From assembly GCA_002914845.1 (NCBI GenBank), contig JXTC01000543.1, positions 56,504-120,503 on the forward strand: a DNA stretch of 64,000 nt, written 5' to 3'. The translations under genes were made by a program, and so were the position numbers. This document shows positions 11,503 through 22,558 of this stretch, in pieces. The stretch's first letter is position 1; every line of letters starts with the position of its first letter. Below the pieces are notes generated by a model. The model was not told the DNA's origin and did no database searches. It was given only the letters and a program-made list of their open reading frames with translations. This stretch comes from Trema orientale. Lineage: Eukaryota; Streptophyta; Magnoliopsida; Rosales; Cannabaceae.

Positions 11503-14500
11503 TAAATCTACTGAGCACTCTTTCGATATAGCTCTTTTGTGACAACCCTAGGATGCCCCGAGAATGATCTCGGCAGATCTGTATATCTAATACAAAAGAG
11601 GCGACTCCAACATCTTTTTTTTCAAAATTGTTTGTAATAAATCTTTTGGTGTCATGCAATAAGCCTATATCATTACTTGCCAGTAGTACATCATCAACAT
11701 AAAGCACCAAAAAGATAAACTTACTCCCGTTGAACTTATGATATACACAGTCATCAATAGGATTCACCTCAAATTCAAATGAGATGATCACCACATGAAA
11801 CTCGTGATACCATTGGCGGAAAGCCTGCTTGAGGCCATAGATAGACTTCTTAAGTTTGCAAACTATAGATTTTGGATCTCCAGATGCAAAGTTTTTTGGT
11901 TGCACTATATAAATCATTTCATCAATATCTCTATTGAGAAATATAGTCTTAACATCCCACAAGCGCTATAATAACTCTAAAAGAGTCCTTCTAAGCAACT
12001 GGTGAGAAGCTATCTTTAAAGTCAATATCTTTCTTCTGAGTATAGCCTTTGGTAACAAAACATGCCTTATATCTCTCAACATTTTCTTTTGAAGCCCACA
12101 TGGTCTTTATTATCCATTTGTAACCAATCAACTTCATATGTTCAGGCAATTTGACGAGATCTTAAATGTCATTGTCTCTCAGAGACTTCATCTCCTCATT
12201 TATAGTATCAATCTATTTTTGAGAATTGGAATTTTATTTGACTTGTGTGAAGTTAATTGGATTATCTTCCACTATCCTAATGTCGAACTCATGTTCCTAG
12301 AGATATACGACATAATCATCTGGAATTGCACTTCTCCTTTCCTCTAGGGATCTCCTTAAAAGTATTTGTTCTTGAGCTTGTTGAGTTTGCTCTAAAGGAG
12401 TATTTACCTCATCTGGGACAGAAACCTCCTGAACATTGTCTTGTACTAGAATGATTGTATCTTGAATAATGATATTGTTAAGAACAGGATCCTGAGTGTC
12501 TTAACTATTGTCAATAGCAACCATAGAAAGAGAAATGAATTCCTATTCATAGACAATGTCCATAACCTTATCTTCTCTCCTAAATTCAATATCCTTAAAT
12601 AATTTGACATTTCTCGCCTCAAAGAAAGACTTTACTGTGAGATCATAAAACTTATAGCCTCTGGATCTTTCAGAATATCCTACAAAATAAGTAGCAGCTT
12701 ACAGTTCTTAAGTCTAGTTTCTTTTGATTTGGCCTGTAAGGCCTTGCTTTAACTGGACAACCCTAAATGTGTAAATAATTAGTACTGGGCTTGCACCCAG
12801 TCCAGAGTTCATAAATGGTTTTAGCTAATGCTTTGCTTAATACTCTATTAAGGATGTACACTATAGTCTTGAGTGCATCTTCTCATAGTGATTCTAGAAA
12901 GGTTAAATGATTAATCATACTCTTTACCATATCCTTAAGTGTCTGATTGCATCGTTCGACAATACCATTCATGCTAGGTTTTTCCGGCATGGTGTATTGT
13001 GGAGTGACGTCGTACTCTTCCAAATATTTAGCAAAGAGTACTGGACCTTGCTCATCTGATCCATCATATCGATCGTAGTATTCACCACCACGATTAGATT
13101 TAATAGCTTTAATTTTCTTACCAAGCTAATTTTCAACCTGAGCTTTATAAGTCTTAAATACATCCAGTGATTGTGACTTCTCATAAATCAAGTAGACGTA
13201 CCCATAATGAGAGTAATCATCTATGACCATGATAAAATATTATTGTCCATTCCAAGAAGTCAAAAAGAATTGACCACAAATATCCATATGTATCAGTTCT
13301 AAGATACTAGAGCTCCTATTGGCACCTAATTTCTTAATGTTTGTCTGTTTTCACTTTATGCACTCAATGTAGACTTGAAAGTCCGCCAAATTAAAGGGAC
13401 CAAGGATCCCATCAGACACAGGACGTTTAATTTTTTGTTTAGAAATGTGTCTTAAGCATTTGTGCCATAATAATAATGAGTCCTCATTAGTTAATTTTCG
13501 TTTTGTACCTCTTGAATTAACATGCAAAGTCTCATTAACAGAGGGTTAGGTATTTAACATGTATAAGTTATTATTAAGAAAACTAGTACTAATAACAATT
13601 AAATCACGTATAACACTAAAAAAATTATTTTCAAAATGGCAAGTAAATCTAGATTTGTCCAATACAGAATTAGAAACTAAATTCCACCTCAAAGATGGTA
13701 CCATAAAATTTTCATACAAATCCAAATATTTTCTAGAATTCAAAAGCAACCTAAAATGCCTTATAGCCCCCACCTCAATTGTTTAGCTATCACCAACATA
13801 GATGACTTTTTCAGTATCATTTGGCTTTTGACTTCATAGGCAACCCTGCATGGAAATACTTACGTGAGTAGTAGCACCAGAATCTACCCACCAAGTATCC
13901 TTACGTACAAAAGTTACATTAACTTCAAAATAAACATAAATGAGAATTTTACCTTTCTTAACATGGCAAACTTTGCACTTAGCGTATTCCTTCTTCAGGT
14001 GTCCACCCTTTCCACTAAAGAAATAACCTTGCTCATTTTGCTTCTTTTGTGCCTTAACAGGTGGAGCCACTGTAGCTTCCTTTTTTTTATCCATTTTCTT
14101 GTTTTTTGCCTTAGAGGTAGTATTCATGTTAACACTTTTTGACCTTTTGGCTTTGATTTTCTCTTCGTCATGAACAAAAATAGCTATTAATTCATTAATA
14201 TTCTATTTGTCTTTCTGGGTGTTGTTTATTGTCTTTAGGTTCCCATATTGATTAGGAAGAAAGAGAATAACTAAGGCCATAAGCAAATCTTCAGAAATTT
14301 CTAACTTCAATTCCTTAAGCTTATCAGCCAAATGAGACATCTGCATAATGTACTCCCTTATATTTTTCTTGCCACTATACCTCATTGAGATGAGTTTCTC
14401 TAAGGTAGTAATCATCTTACCCTTTTCATTCTTAAGATATAATTGCTCAAGAGCAGCAAGAAAAGCCTTAGCATTTTTCTCTCTTGGCAAAGAGCCCCAC

Positions 14501-15886
14501 ATGATTTCTGGAATAGAGCATTTCATGATCATGATACTTATATGATTGAATTTTTTCCATTTCTGGAATAGAGAATTGTTCATTTCTGAGTGTCAGGTCA
14601 AAATCTATACAATCCAGTACGATCATGACATTCTCTTTCTAGTCCTTAAAGTTTGTGCCCGTAAGCACAGGAATCGTACTTAGATTGATAGTAATATTAG
14701 CAGTCGAAACTGAACAGAGAACAACAATAAAACCATAAATTAAGACATACTCACAACTCAAATGTCATATATAGGCACATAGTCTAACGTAAAATATGCA
14801 AGTACGATATATATCACATAATCACATAAAAATGGACTATCCTCATAAGATACATAGCGCAATATTAGTAAGTTTTTCTTTCGGCTGACTCATTAACTTG
14901 CAAGTAGTACTCTCAAAGACAATGATCAAATACTGATAGTAAATCTTATAAAACAATAAACTTTCCTTTAGAGTGATTTATTGCTCATATGGAAGCTAAA
15001 CAATCGTCACGTATTTATCGTCACATGTGTGTTTAATGTCGTGCCCAATGATTACCTTCCTTTGGGGCCGTAATCACCCGCATTAATAACAATCTCATGA
15101 CATCTTCATATGTTAGAATAAAGAAGACTAAGCAATAGAGGTTGCTTTAGCAACGTATTGCTTTATCGAATCTATCCTAATATATAAGACAAATAGTAAT
15201 GAGAATCATCTAAAATGCCTAAGCCAACAAGACTTTCATAAACACAAAACAAAAGCAATTTGAGGTCATACACTTTAGCAGCTCTTAAAACCAAATAGAG
15301 TTTTCAACGGATAAAGTGTAAGTCGTTACCAAAATGGGTTCAGGTGTATTAACTTAATTGGTTAAGTTTTGGGTTAGTTTCCCTTGAACTTAGTAAAAAA
15401 AGGACTAAACTCTACCAAAAATTAGGCCACAAAACTCAATTAGGTCATAAATTGATCTAGTTGCTGAACGCGTCAGCACTGCAGCGCCAAGAGGCTAGTG
15501 TTGCGGTGCTGGCCATTGAAAAGTATGGTCTTAACCCGAGACCTGGCCCTGCGATGCCAACAAGGTCCAAAGGCTGGTGCCATAGTGCCACAATGTGGCA
15601 CCGCGGCGCCAACAAAATTTTCTGGAAATTTTTTTTATGCGACTGAAATCGCATATAACCAAAAAACTTCAATTCATGATTTTTATGCCTAGGTAATCAT
15701 AATTAGATGACCCAAAACTAGATTTTAACCCCCAAAATATCAAAATACTCAACATATCATGAAAAAGCATAAATCATATATGAATAATCAAAAATCTAGA
15801 AAACCTAATAAGTATAGATTATCAAAACTAGAGTCATGCGTGATCAACCTAATCAATTTAATATGAAATTGCACTCTGATACTACT

Positions 15887-16381
15887 TGATATATAGATAT
15901 TGGATTGCAAATAAACCAAACACAAACCTAGATTATTCATGCTAAACGGATAGGCAAGGATTCATTGATTATACCTGAGCCTATGGCGTTCGATTGCTAT
16001 GGACTGGATGATACTGAAAGTGGAAGCAAAAACAAAAGAGGTGTCTTAAGGATTTGAGTCTTCTGCAGTCTAAAACCTAAAGTCACTCAGATGGTATTCT
16101 CTGTAACTGATGGCAGGATACAGAGAAGATACAGAGAATTAATCGTACGTATTATTTTAGTTGCAAAGACTATAATGCTAATAGGTTCTTTAAATAGTTC
16201 CTGTTAAGTATCCATCAAATCTAATTAGGTGACTAATATGGTATCCACGTTGGTATCTATACCCAGTTAGATATCTTGACCCTGCATTATTAAATCACTT
16301 ATTGGATCCTTTTGAAATGACATGGCCCAATGTAATTATTTTATATATGTGGCCTAACACAGGAAATACAATTTTTTAGCA
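15887..16381 (-). repeat. Copia 5' LTR (right copy)
   Basis: Partner of the LTR at 4125-4561. Its inner edge is two bases from the primer-binding-like site at about 15872-15884, which sets the minus orientation of the element. Confidence 0.8.
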
Positions 16382-17414
16382 GACTAATCTCATTAATTAA
16401 CCAAATTGATTAGTAATTGATATGATTATGACTTAAAAAGTATTGATGGGAAATTCTTGTAGTCAAATTAAACTAGTTACATGCCTTTCAATTACAACTG
16501 TGAAGAGCTCCAGTTCTTCAGTGTTCGATAGACATCGTACGTATCATCAATCATTGTTACACGCCAATTGCTTTGGTCAACGTTATCCTAGCAAGGCTAT
16601 ACTTTGGCTCAAAATATACTCCCACTTTCCAAATATAACCTTCCATTGGTCTGTCTCGAGCAAAAGGTAGCTTTGACGTTAAATGTAAATCTTTTCACTA
16701 CCTGATTTTCATTAGTACCATATTTATACAATCCAACACAGTTTAATTTAATTTCATAAAACACAATAATTTATATAGCTAGTCAAAAAAATTATTCGAA
16801 AACTGTAAGTATTGATTACTTTGAGATTTCTTTGAGTTCATTCTGGTGCAACTTCTCTAATATGTTGAAGTCTAACTTTGCAAAACGAAGAAGCACTGCA
16901 CTGTGAGAAGGATCTTCTTGATAAATAGAATTTAAGGGTTCGTCTGTAAAATAATCCATTTTGAAAGTATACGTTTGATATTAACATTTGTAAGTAAATT
17001 GTACGTAAATTGGGCAACTGCCCCACTGGGACTGAACAGCTCCATCTTTGTAAATAAGATCCAATTAAGATCTATAAGAAGACTTTCATTTTGTTAAATA
17101 ACTGCTTTTCGTTGTTATTATTATTATTATTATTATATAGATGATACAAAAGGAGGAACATTAAAAGAAGTCACAGACTCCTAAGTAAGTCTGGCACCCC
17201 ACTAGCAACTCAATCACATATGGCATGCTTAAAGTTATTCTAAAGATTCTTAAAATATAATTAAAAAATAAAATGAAAAAGAAAAAAACATCCTACCAGA
17301 GATTGATCAGATCTATATTTGAGGAAATGATCTCCCCAAATACTAGGATGAAAATTCGCTGAACGGCGAACAATTCTGGGGGTACTGCCATTTGGGCACA
17401 GGGGTACTGAAGCT

Positions 17415-18423
17415 AAGACTGGCAATTCTTGACTACGGATCATGTTTGTGTCGTGTCGATGTACCTGTATAACAGGTAAATACTTAATCTGAATACGATC
17501 CGTTTAATAAATGAGTCAGAATTATGACACGAATACGACCCGTTTATAAATAGGTTGACATGACATAACATGTATAATTCATTTACTAAATATGTCATAT
17601 TGACTGTGACACGTGACCCACGGCCTATAACCCGAACACGACCCGTTTAATAAAGGACCTTATAGAAATATAACTAAATTTTGGCCCAATTTAAGTAAAT
17701 ATCTCTTTTATCAAATGTTATAGTAAAATATCTGATATATATGTTTATATACATACCAAGTATAAAATTTTATATACCAAGTATAAAAAATTATATACCC
17801 AGTACATTTCAGTACAATAACTGAAATTCGTAGATATGTTATCTACCAAGTGTAAAAATATATATATATACATGGATATTTAGCTATAAAATTTAAAAAA
17901 TAGACATCTACTTAATCAAATTTAAAATATTGGTCATCCATCTAAATTTCTCTTTAAAATAAACGGGTCAGAAATTATGACACGAACACGATCTGTTTAT
18001 AAACGGGTTGACACGGCACGACCCCTTCTCCAAGCCTATTGCTCACTGAAAAATTATCGGTTGCAGTGGTTATGTTGGAGAAGGTGAACAGAGGAAGCTC
18101 CACATCTTCCTCTTGGCTTCCATTCTGACTCATTATATCCTCTCTGTCTGTTTTGTCCAAGGGGAATAAAGACGAAATGACATGAAAATATGAGAGCAGA
18201 TCATAAGGGACTAACTTTTGAGCATTACAAAAAGGCAAACTTCTGCAATAAACAGGTCACTTTTTGTATTAGTGGGTTCAACCTAAACATGATCCGTTAA
18301 TTAAACGGGTCAATATCTCCAATTCGAACACAACACGAACATGATTAAGCTAAACCAAACCCGTTAATTTCGTGTGATTTTCGAGTCGTGTTGTCGTGTC
18401 ATGTCATAATTTGCTAGCCCTAA
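17415..18423. mobile_element. hAT-like non-autonomous transposon carrying captured sequence
   Basis: The termini are inverted copies of a CTGGCAA / GGGCTAGCAAA type, followed on both sides by CGTGTCGTG-rich sequence. The flanks are an imperfect 8-base duplication, CTGAAGCT (17407-17414) and CTGCAGCA (18424-18431), six of eight matching. Terpene synthase exon 1 is interrupted exactly here. The body is rich in ACGGGTCGTG-like motifs in both orientations and has no transposase. A receptor-kinase exon fragment lies inside (about 18024-18243). The hAT assignment is inferred from 8-base duplication size and end sequence. Confidence 0.65.
18024..18243 (-). pseudogene. Captured S-domain receptor-kinase exon fragment
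   Basis: The minus strand reads EDVELPLFTFSNITTATDNF then SVSNRLGEG, the juxtamembrane region and start of the glycine loop of an S-domain receptor kinase. Some upstream sequence, possibly intron, precedes it (about 18130-18243). The kinase sequence stops abruptly inside the glycine loop and joins the transposon's GGTCGTGCCG repeat, so it is a fragment, not a gene. It resembles exon 3 of the four genes at 37-53 kb but is closest to none of them, for example [20 protein letters not shown] at 38.6 kb. Confidence 0.8.
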
Positions 18424-18463
18424 CTGCAGCATCAATAGTTGATGAAATTACTACAGTAGACAT

Positions 18464-19228
18464 TTCTTTGGTGGGATATAGAAGAGAATGGAGAGTGCTT
18501 GCTAGAATAAGAGGTAGGCTAATTGGTTAAAAGAGGCTAATGTTGGATTATGTGGAAATGGAAGAGCTTTTCTTGGCTATTTATTTAGCTAGCTAGGCAG
18601 CATAAAGTGCACAATATAAGAAAGAGATAGTGACACAAAAATATGTTCATTTTTGACTTTTTTTTTTTTACAAAAATTAACTTAACTAATTATTAAGTGA
18701 TTTTAATAGTAATAAGAACGAATTACCCCTCATTTATCAATTAGCTATTTTTCATAATATGTATTATTGAAATTGTTTTATAAATATTATTTTTATTAAT
18801 ATGAATAGTTTAAAACACTTGAATTAAAATCAAAACTTAAATAATATTGTTAAACATTTCCAGAAAATCAGTCACGTACAAATTTGTAGAGATTTAATTT
18901 ACATAAATAAAAAAATTTAGTTTTTCCAGAAAATCAAAGTCAAGTATCATTATGTCATTATCACTATAAAAAAAATTAAAATTTTAACTTAATGTTCATT
19001 TTTATTTAAATTTTTATCACATACTGATATACTTGTGTCCGTGGGTCCTATTTGGCTTGTTGCATTCACAATTCAATGGGAAATTGATGAAAAATGGACA
19101 CGTCACATAGGGCAGTGGATATAAAATACACAAAATAGTTGATAGCCGTAATCGCCTCCGCGTATATATTGTGAGTTTGTTTAAGTAGTAAGGCCAGTAA
19201 TGCAATGCAGAAACCACCTGGTCACGTG

Positions 19229-19263
<35 letters not shown>

Positions 19264-20056
19264 ACTATACTAAATTCGATTTTAATCAACTTCATTGTCA
19301 TTTGACAGTAGTCAAATCATTATTGTCCTAAAATTAAATGGAATGACAAAATATGCATTAATATTCAAGTGTCAAAATTTTGTGGTACTATTTGTTACAT
19401 CTTGATATATCTATCATAATTCCATGGTGCTCTTTGCTTCTGCCGCGATATATCAAAGACTACATGGAGGAGAGATAACAAATACAATAATTATTGATCT
19501 TGTCAATTTTTTGTTTCCTTGATTAATTTCTAGACTCTCGTTGAATTTATGGATTGTTTTACTCACAAAAAATGTACTATCTTCTTTCACCATCATTTTA
19601 TATGATTCAATTTTTTTCTACTCAGATTTTTAGTAGTTTCTATAATTCTTTCTTCGTCGGTTCCGTTTGGATTGTGTGGCTAAGTTCACGTTCTTAAATT
19701 TATTTTATATTCATTTTCTTTTTCGATTAAAAATATTTATGCCACTCCCCTGAATTGGTGAGCAGAAAATAAGAGACTTTTTTATTCTTCTGCCCTCAAG
19801 TTCTTTCTGATACTCTTGTTATAGATTTGATTTTTCGTCTAAAAAATTGTACAAGGCAAAATCAAAATTAATGTTGGTCTAATTCTCCGTTAGTGCAAAA
19901 AGTGAGAAAAACAAAAAAAAAAAAAAAAAGGAAAAAGAGGTCGAAGTACATGTACTCAGGACCTTAGTATTTTTTTATTCCAACAAATAAATTAAGTATT
20001 ATTCAACCTAATTTCCGCTTCCTTTGTGCACTAATGATAGTTAAAAAGACGATGTT
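18464..20056. other. 5' flank of the terpene synthase pseudogene
   Basis: A+T-rich, with a run of about 34 A at 19229-19262 and other A or T tracts. It would have held the promoter of the decayed terpene synthase; no convincing TATA element or gene was picked out. Frames through the poly-A tract are low-complexity and not credible. Confidence 0.4.
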
Positions 20057-20061
20057 CTATA

Positions 20062-21318
20062 TGTAGGAAATAATTACATCATGCAATATATAAGGTTACA
20101 AAAGTTTATAATAAATTTTTCAATAAATAAAGTTACCAAAATATTATGCTCCAACCTTGAGCAGAATTTCGGCAGCACTTCCAAACAAGTATTCCTGTAA
20201 AATAAAAGATTGTTAACCGCTGAGGCCTGTGTACCACACAGAGTCCTTAAAACTGATTCGCTCTCTTCACCAGAATGCTTGAGGATTTTGCAAGCGTCAG
20301 TCTCCCAAGATAAAACGACAAAAAGCAGCAGGTGAAGTACCAACACCTCCACTCTACGAACTGGATTGCTTTGAACTCAAATACTCTAGAACTCTAGGTA
20401 CGAAATTTCATAGACACTCCAAGAACTCTACCTAGAAAAACTGAGGAACTCAAGAATACTTGAGAGAGAATGGCAGAGAGAAGAAGGCTTATGATTTTCG
20501 TTGGTGTGATTGAAATGAGGAGGAGAGTTCTCCTTTTATAGGTTCAGAAAATGGTGGTTACCATGCTTGCTCTTAATTAGCATTATTTTCCATAAAGTCA
20601 AAATTGACTGTTACTGCCCAAAAACGCCAGCCATTGATGCTTGGCAGTTTTTCTTTTCCATGAAACAGCAATCTGGTATTAAGTAGCAAGATGTAAGTTA
20701 CAAAACTTTGTAACTGGTATGTTTTATGAAGCAAAAAAAAAAAAAAAAACGTAAATGAAAGGGGAAAAAAACAATTGAACAGTAAAAAAAGGTTAGGCTT
20801 ACTATGGTCCAATTTTCGATCCGGCATTCGTGTCCGCAGGTGCAGGCACACACGAGCCCATGCAAATTCAGGCCCAAGCCCGATGATTTGCAACCCCCTC
20901 CCCCTGTGCGCGCCTGAGAGAGCCTCTGTGGTAGTTATTCTTACCACCATCACAAAACAAGGTTCTTTATAAACCACTTGAACCAAGTATTTTCCACCAA
21001 TGTAGGACTCTCACATTTTCCTTTAATTTTTCCATTTCAATGGTGCACTTTTGAGCAACAATTTCTCATTCATCCGTGCACCATTTTGAGTGTGTGAATA
21101 TGCGAAATCGATGTACTCGCGGAGGAGAACAAGAATTCACCATAACCTTTCATCAACAAGATGTGGGTCCTACTTAATTTTTAGCTTCAAAATAGCTTAT
21201 GAAAATAGGTTCTATAACAAATTTAGTCTTATAATCCACTTGGGCTTCCAAGCCCAAACCAAGCCCAAATTATTTCCTTTACCCATTTAACCCATTTTTC
21301 TAACCCATTTTTCTAACA
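20062..21318 (-). mobile_element. Solo LTR (1257 bp)
   Basis: Begins TG and ends CA, flanked by a perfect CTATA duplication (20057-20061 and 21319-21323). On the minus strand it starts TGTTAGAAAAATGGG and has TATA-like motifs (TTTATAAAGAAC at about 20970 and ATAAAAGGAG at about 20540). No partner LTR or interior remains. The long frames here are not coding in any recognisable way. Superfamily unassigned, possibly Copia. Confidence 0.8.
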
Positions 21319-21323
21319 CTATA

Positions 21324-21807
21324 CATGAGCCACTTCAACGTATAATCTGGACTTTTTCATTGGGTGACAATTCTTGCCGACGAAAAATTCTCAGGCCACA
21401 AAATCCATAAAATTGGACTCTTCCAAGGGAGAAAAAAGATTTTTTTTTTTTTGTTTTTCTTTTGTTCTTTTTAGAGACTTAAAAGATTTTTTTTTCTTTT
21501 TCTTTTGTCCTTCTTAGAGACTTCTTTCGCTATACTCCTTGAATTTTAATTGAAGACTAAACAAATTAATATTATACCAGTCCGGTCGAAAGCAAGCTTG
21601 GATCTTTCCCATAATTTCTGTCACTTATATTTTTAAATAATCAAGAGATGATTTAGAGGAACTTTCCCATGTTAAAAATGTACAAATCATATATAAATTA
21701 TATATATAATGGATTCCTAATAGATATTTTTTTCCTTTTAACTTATCGATTAGTATTTATTTTTTAGCCGTTAGATCGTTCTCTAATGGCTATAATAATT
21801 TGTATAA
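21324..21807. other. Spacer with duplicated pyrimidine tract
   Basis: At about 21430-21530 a pyrimidine-rich block (poly-T, then TTCTTTTGTTCTTTTTAGAGACTT) occurs twice in tandem. The stretch 21690-21805 faintly resembles one end of MITE family M1 (AGCCGTTAGATC), too weak to call. No gene. Confidence 0.4.
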
Positions 21808-22422
21808 TGCTTTCATGGTTCGTGTCACGGCCCACACCTGAGGACGTGCCCGCATACTTATAAGACATAGCCTTATAAATATACAAGGTATCTATCTACA
21901 CTTTACAAAAATAAAGAATAATTAAACTCCAATAAATACCACTAAATCATGTACAACCCAATAATTCTATTAAGTCTCTAAATATTAAAAATTAACCATA
22001 CGAAATACATACTGTAATATAACAAATTTGTGCTAATTGACCTTTCCAGTCTTCATATTTTCCCAATAAAAATGAATGATTTTCCATATTTCATTCATGA
22101 ACTCAAATGTATCCCAATTACCTAGATAAGTTCTCCCTTAGTGAACCTCTTAACTGACAATCTTTAATACCTAGGAAGGAAAAATAAAAGAGTGAGCTCA
22201 ACAGCTCAGTAAGTAACTAGTAACCTTAACTAGCTGGATCAAGTATATATCCTTTGAAAAGATTAAATCACATATTTCAAAATAAAATCAATTTTAAAAT
22301 GTAATAATTTTCAAGATAATTAAATAAGATTGTTTGAAAAGTCACTTTAACAAAAACATGAAGTAGGTTTCCAAAATTTGTCGTTTCATTCTCATTCGAT
22401 ATTCAGTTACACTTTCAAATCC

Positions 22423-22558
22423 TTAACCCCTGTGACTAGGTCCATATTTACTTCACTTAACCCCTGTTGTTAAGTCCACGTTTACTACATTTGACCCCTG
22501 TAGCTAGGTCAACATTTACTGTATTTAACTCCTGTAGCTAAGTCCACATTCAGTACAT
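22423..22558. repeat. 34-bp tandem repeat, four units
   Basis: Four consecutive 34-base units of the pattern TTAACCCCTGTRGCTAGGTC plus CACATTTACT, followed by a degenerate fifth. It lies inside the solo LTR. The homologous LTR at 32911-35671 shows only one unit, next to an N at 35023. Confidence 0.85.

Larger units (their letters stand above)
4125..16381 (-). mobile_element. Ty1/Copia LTR retrotransposon, broken, with nested element
   Basis: A minus-oriented Copia relic. The 5' LTR is at right (15887-16381) and the 3' LTR at left (about 4125-4561). Next to the 5' LTR is a primer site resembling initiator-Met type (TAGTATCAGAG); next to the 3' LTR is a polypurine-like tract. Recognisable parts in order are gag (about 14200-14690), zinc-knuckle and DSGAT protease (13834-14127), integrase region (about 12000-13800), reverse transcriptase with YVDD (11503-11962), and, beyond a nested element, RNase H (5221-5760). 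The long leader (14700-15880) contains a G+C-rich module. The element is broken many times over and looks old: its LTRs differ clearly. It sits in intron 4 of the terpene synthase pseudogene. No clear target duplication was found. Confidence 0.88.
1428..18463 (-). pseudogene. Terpene synthase pseudogene (TPS-a-like), split by mobile elements
   Basis: The family makes mono- or sesquiterpenes from prenyl diphosphates. Exon 1 (18424-18463 plus 17297-17414) starts MSTVVISS and carries RRSANFHPSIW, the RRX8W motif; no transit peptide precedes it. The end of exon 3 (16820-16943) reads [19 protein letters not shown]. Exon 4 (16485-16701) has the metal-binding DDTYD motif. Exon 5 (3966-4104) has the family's usual 139-base length and reads RWHINCMDQL. 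Exon 6 is at 3518-3594 plus 1793-1978. Exon 7 (1428-1719) ends SLFIDAIPM. Exon 2 and most of exon 3 are missing. Lesions: two tryptophan codons are stops at the exon 4 start (KWWKDL reads K**KDL), exon 4 is 217 rather than 219 bases, further frameshifts and stops occur in exons 6 and 7, and the intron 4 donor is GC. Conserved splice sites favour a decayed gene over a retrocopy. Subfamily is inferred; product is unknown. Confidence 0.9.

Noticed and set aside
4125-16381. Target-site duplication for the Copia element
   Set aside because: No five-base match at the two outer edges; the left boundary is ambiguous.
19017-19301. 94-codon minus-strand frame
   Set aside because: Bridges a homopolymer A/T run giving a poly-phenylalanine stretch; low complexity.
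20573-20986. 137-codon minus-strand frame
   Set aside because: Lies wholly within the solo LTR 20062-21318, runs through a poly-A-derived phenylalanine stretch and has no domain.
21690-21805. Third copy of MITE family M1
   Set aside because: Only a short AGCCGTTAGATC-like phrase is shared and the termini are not found.
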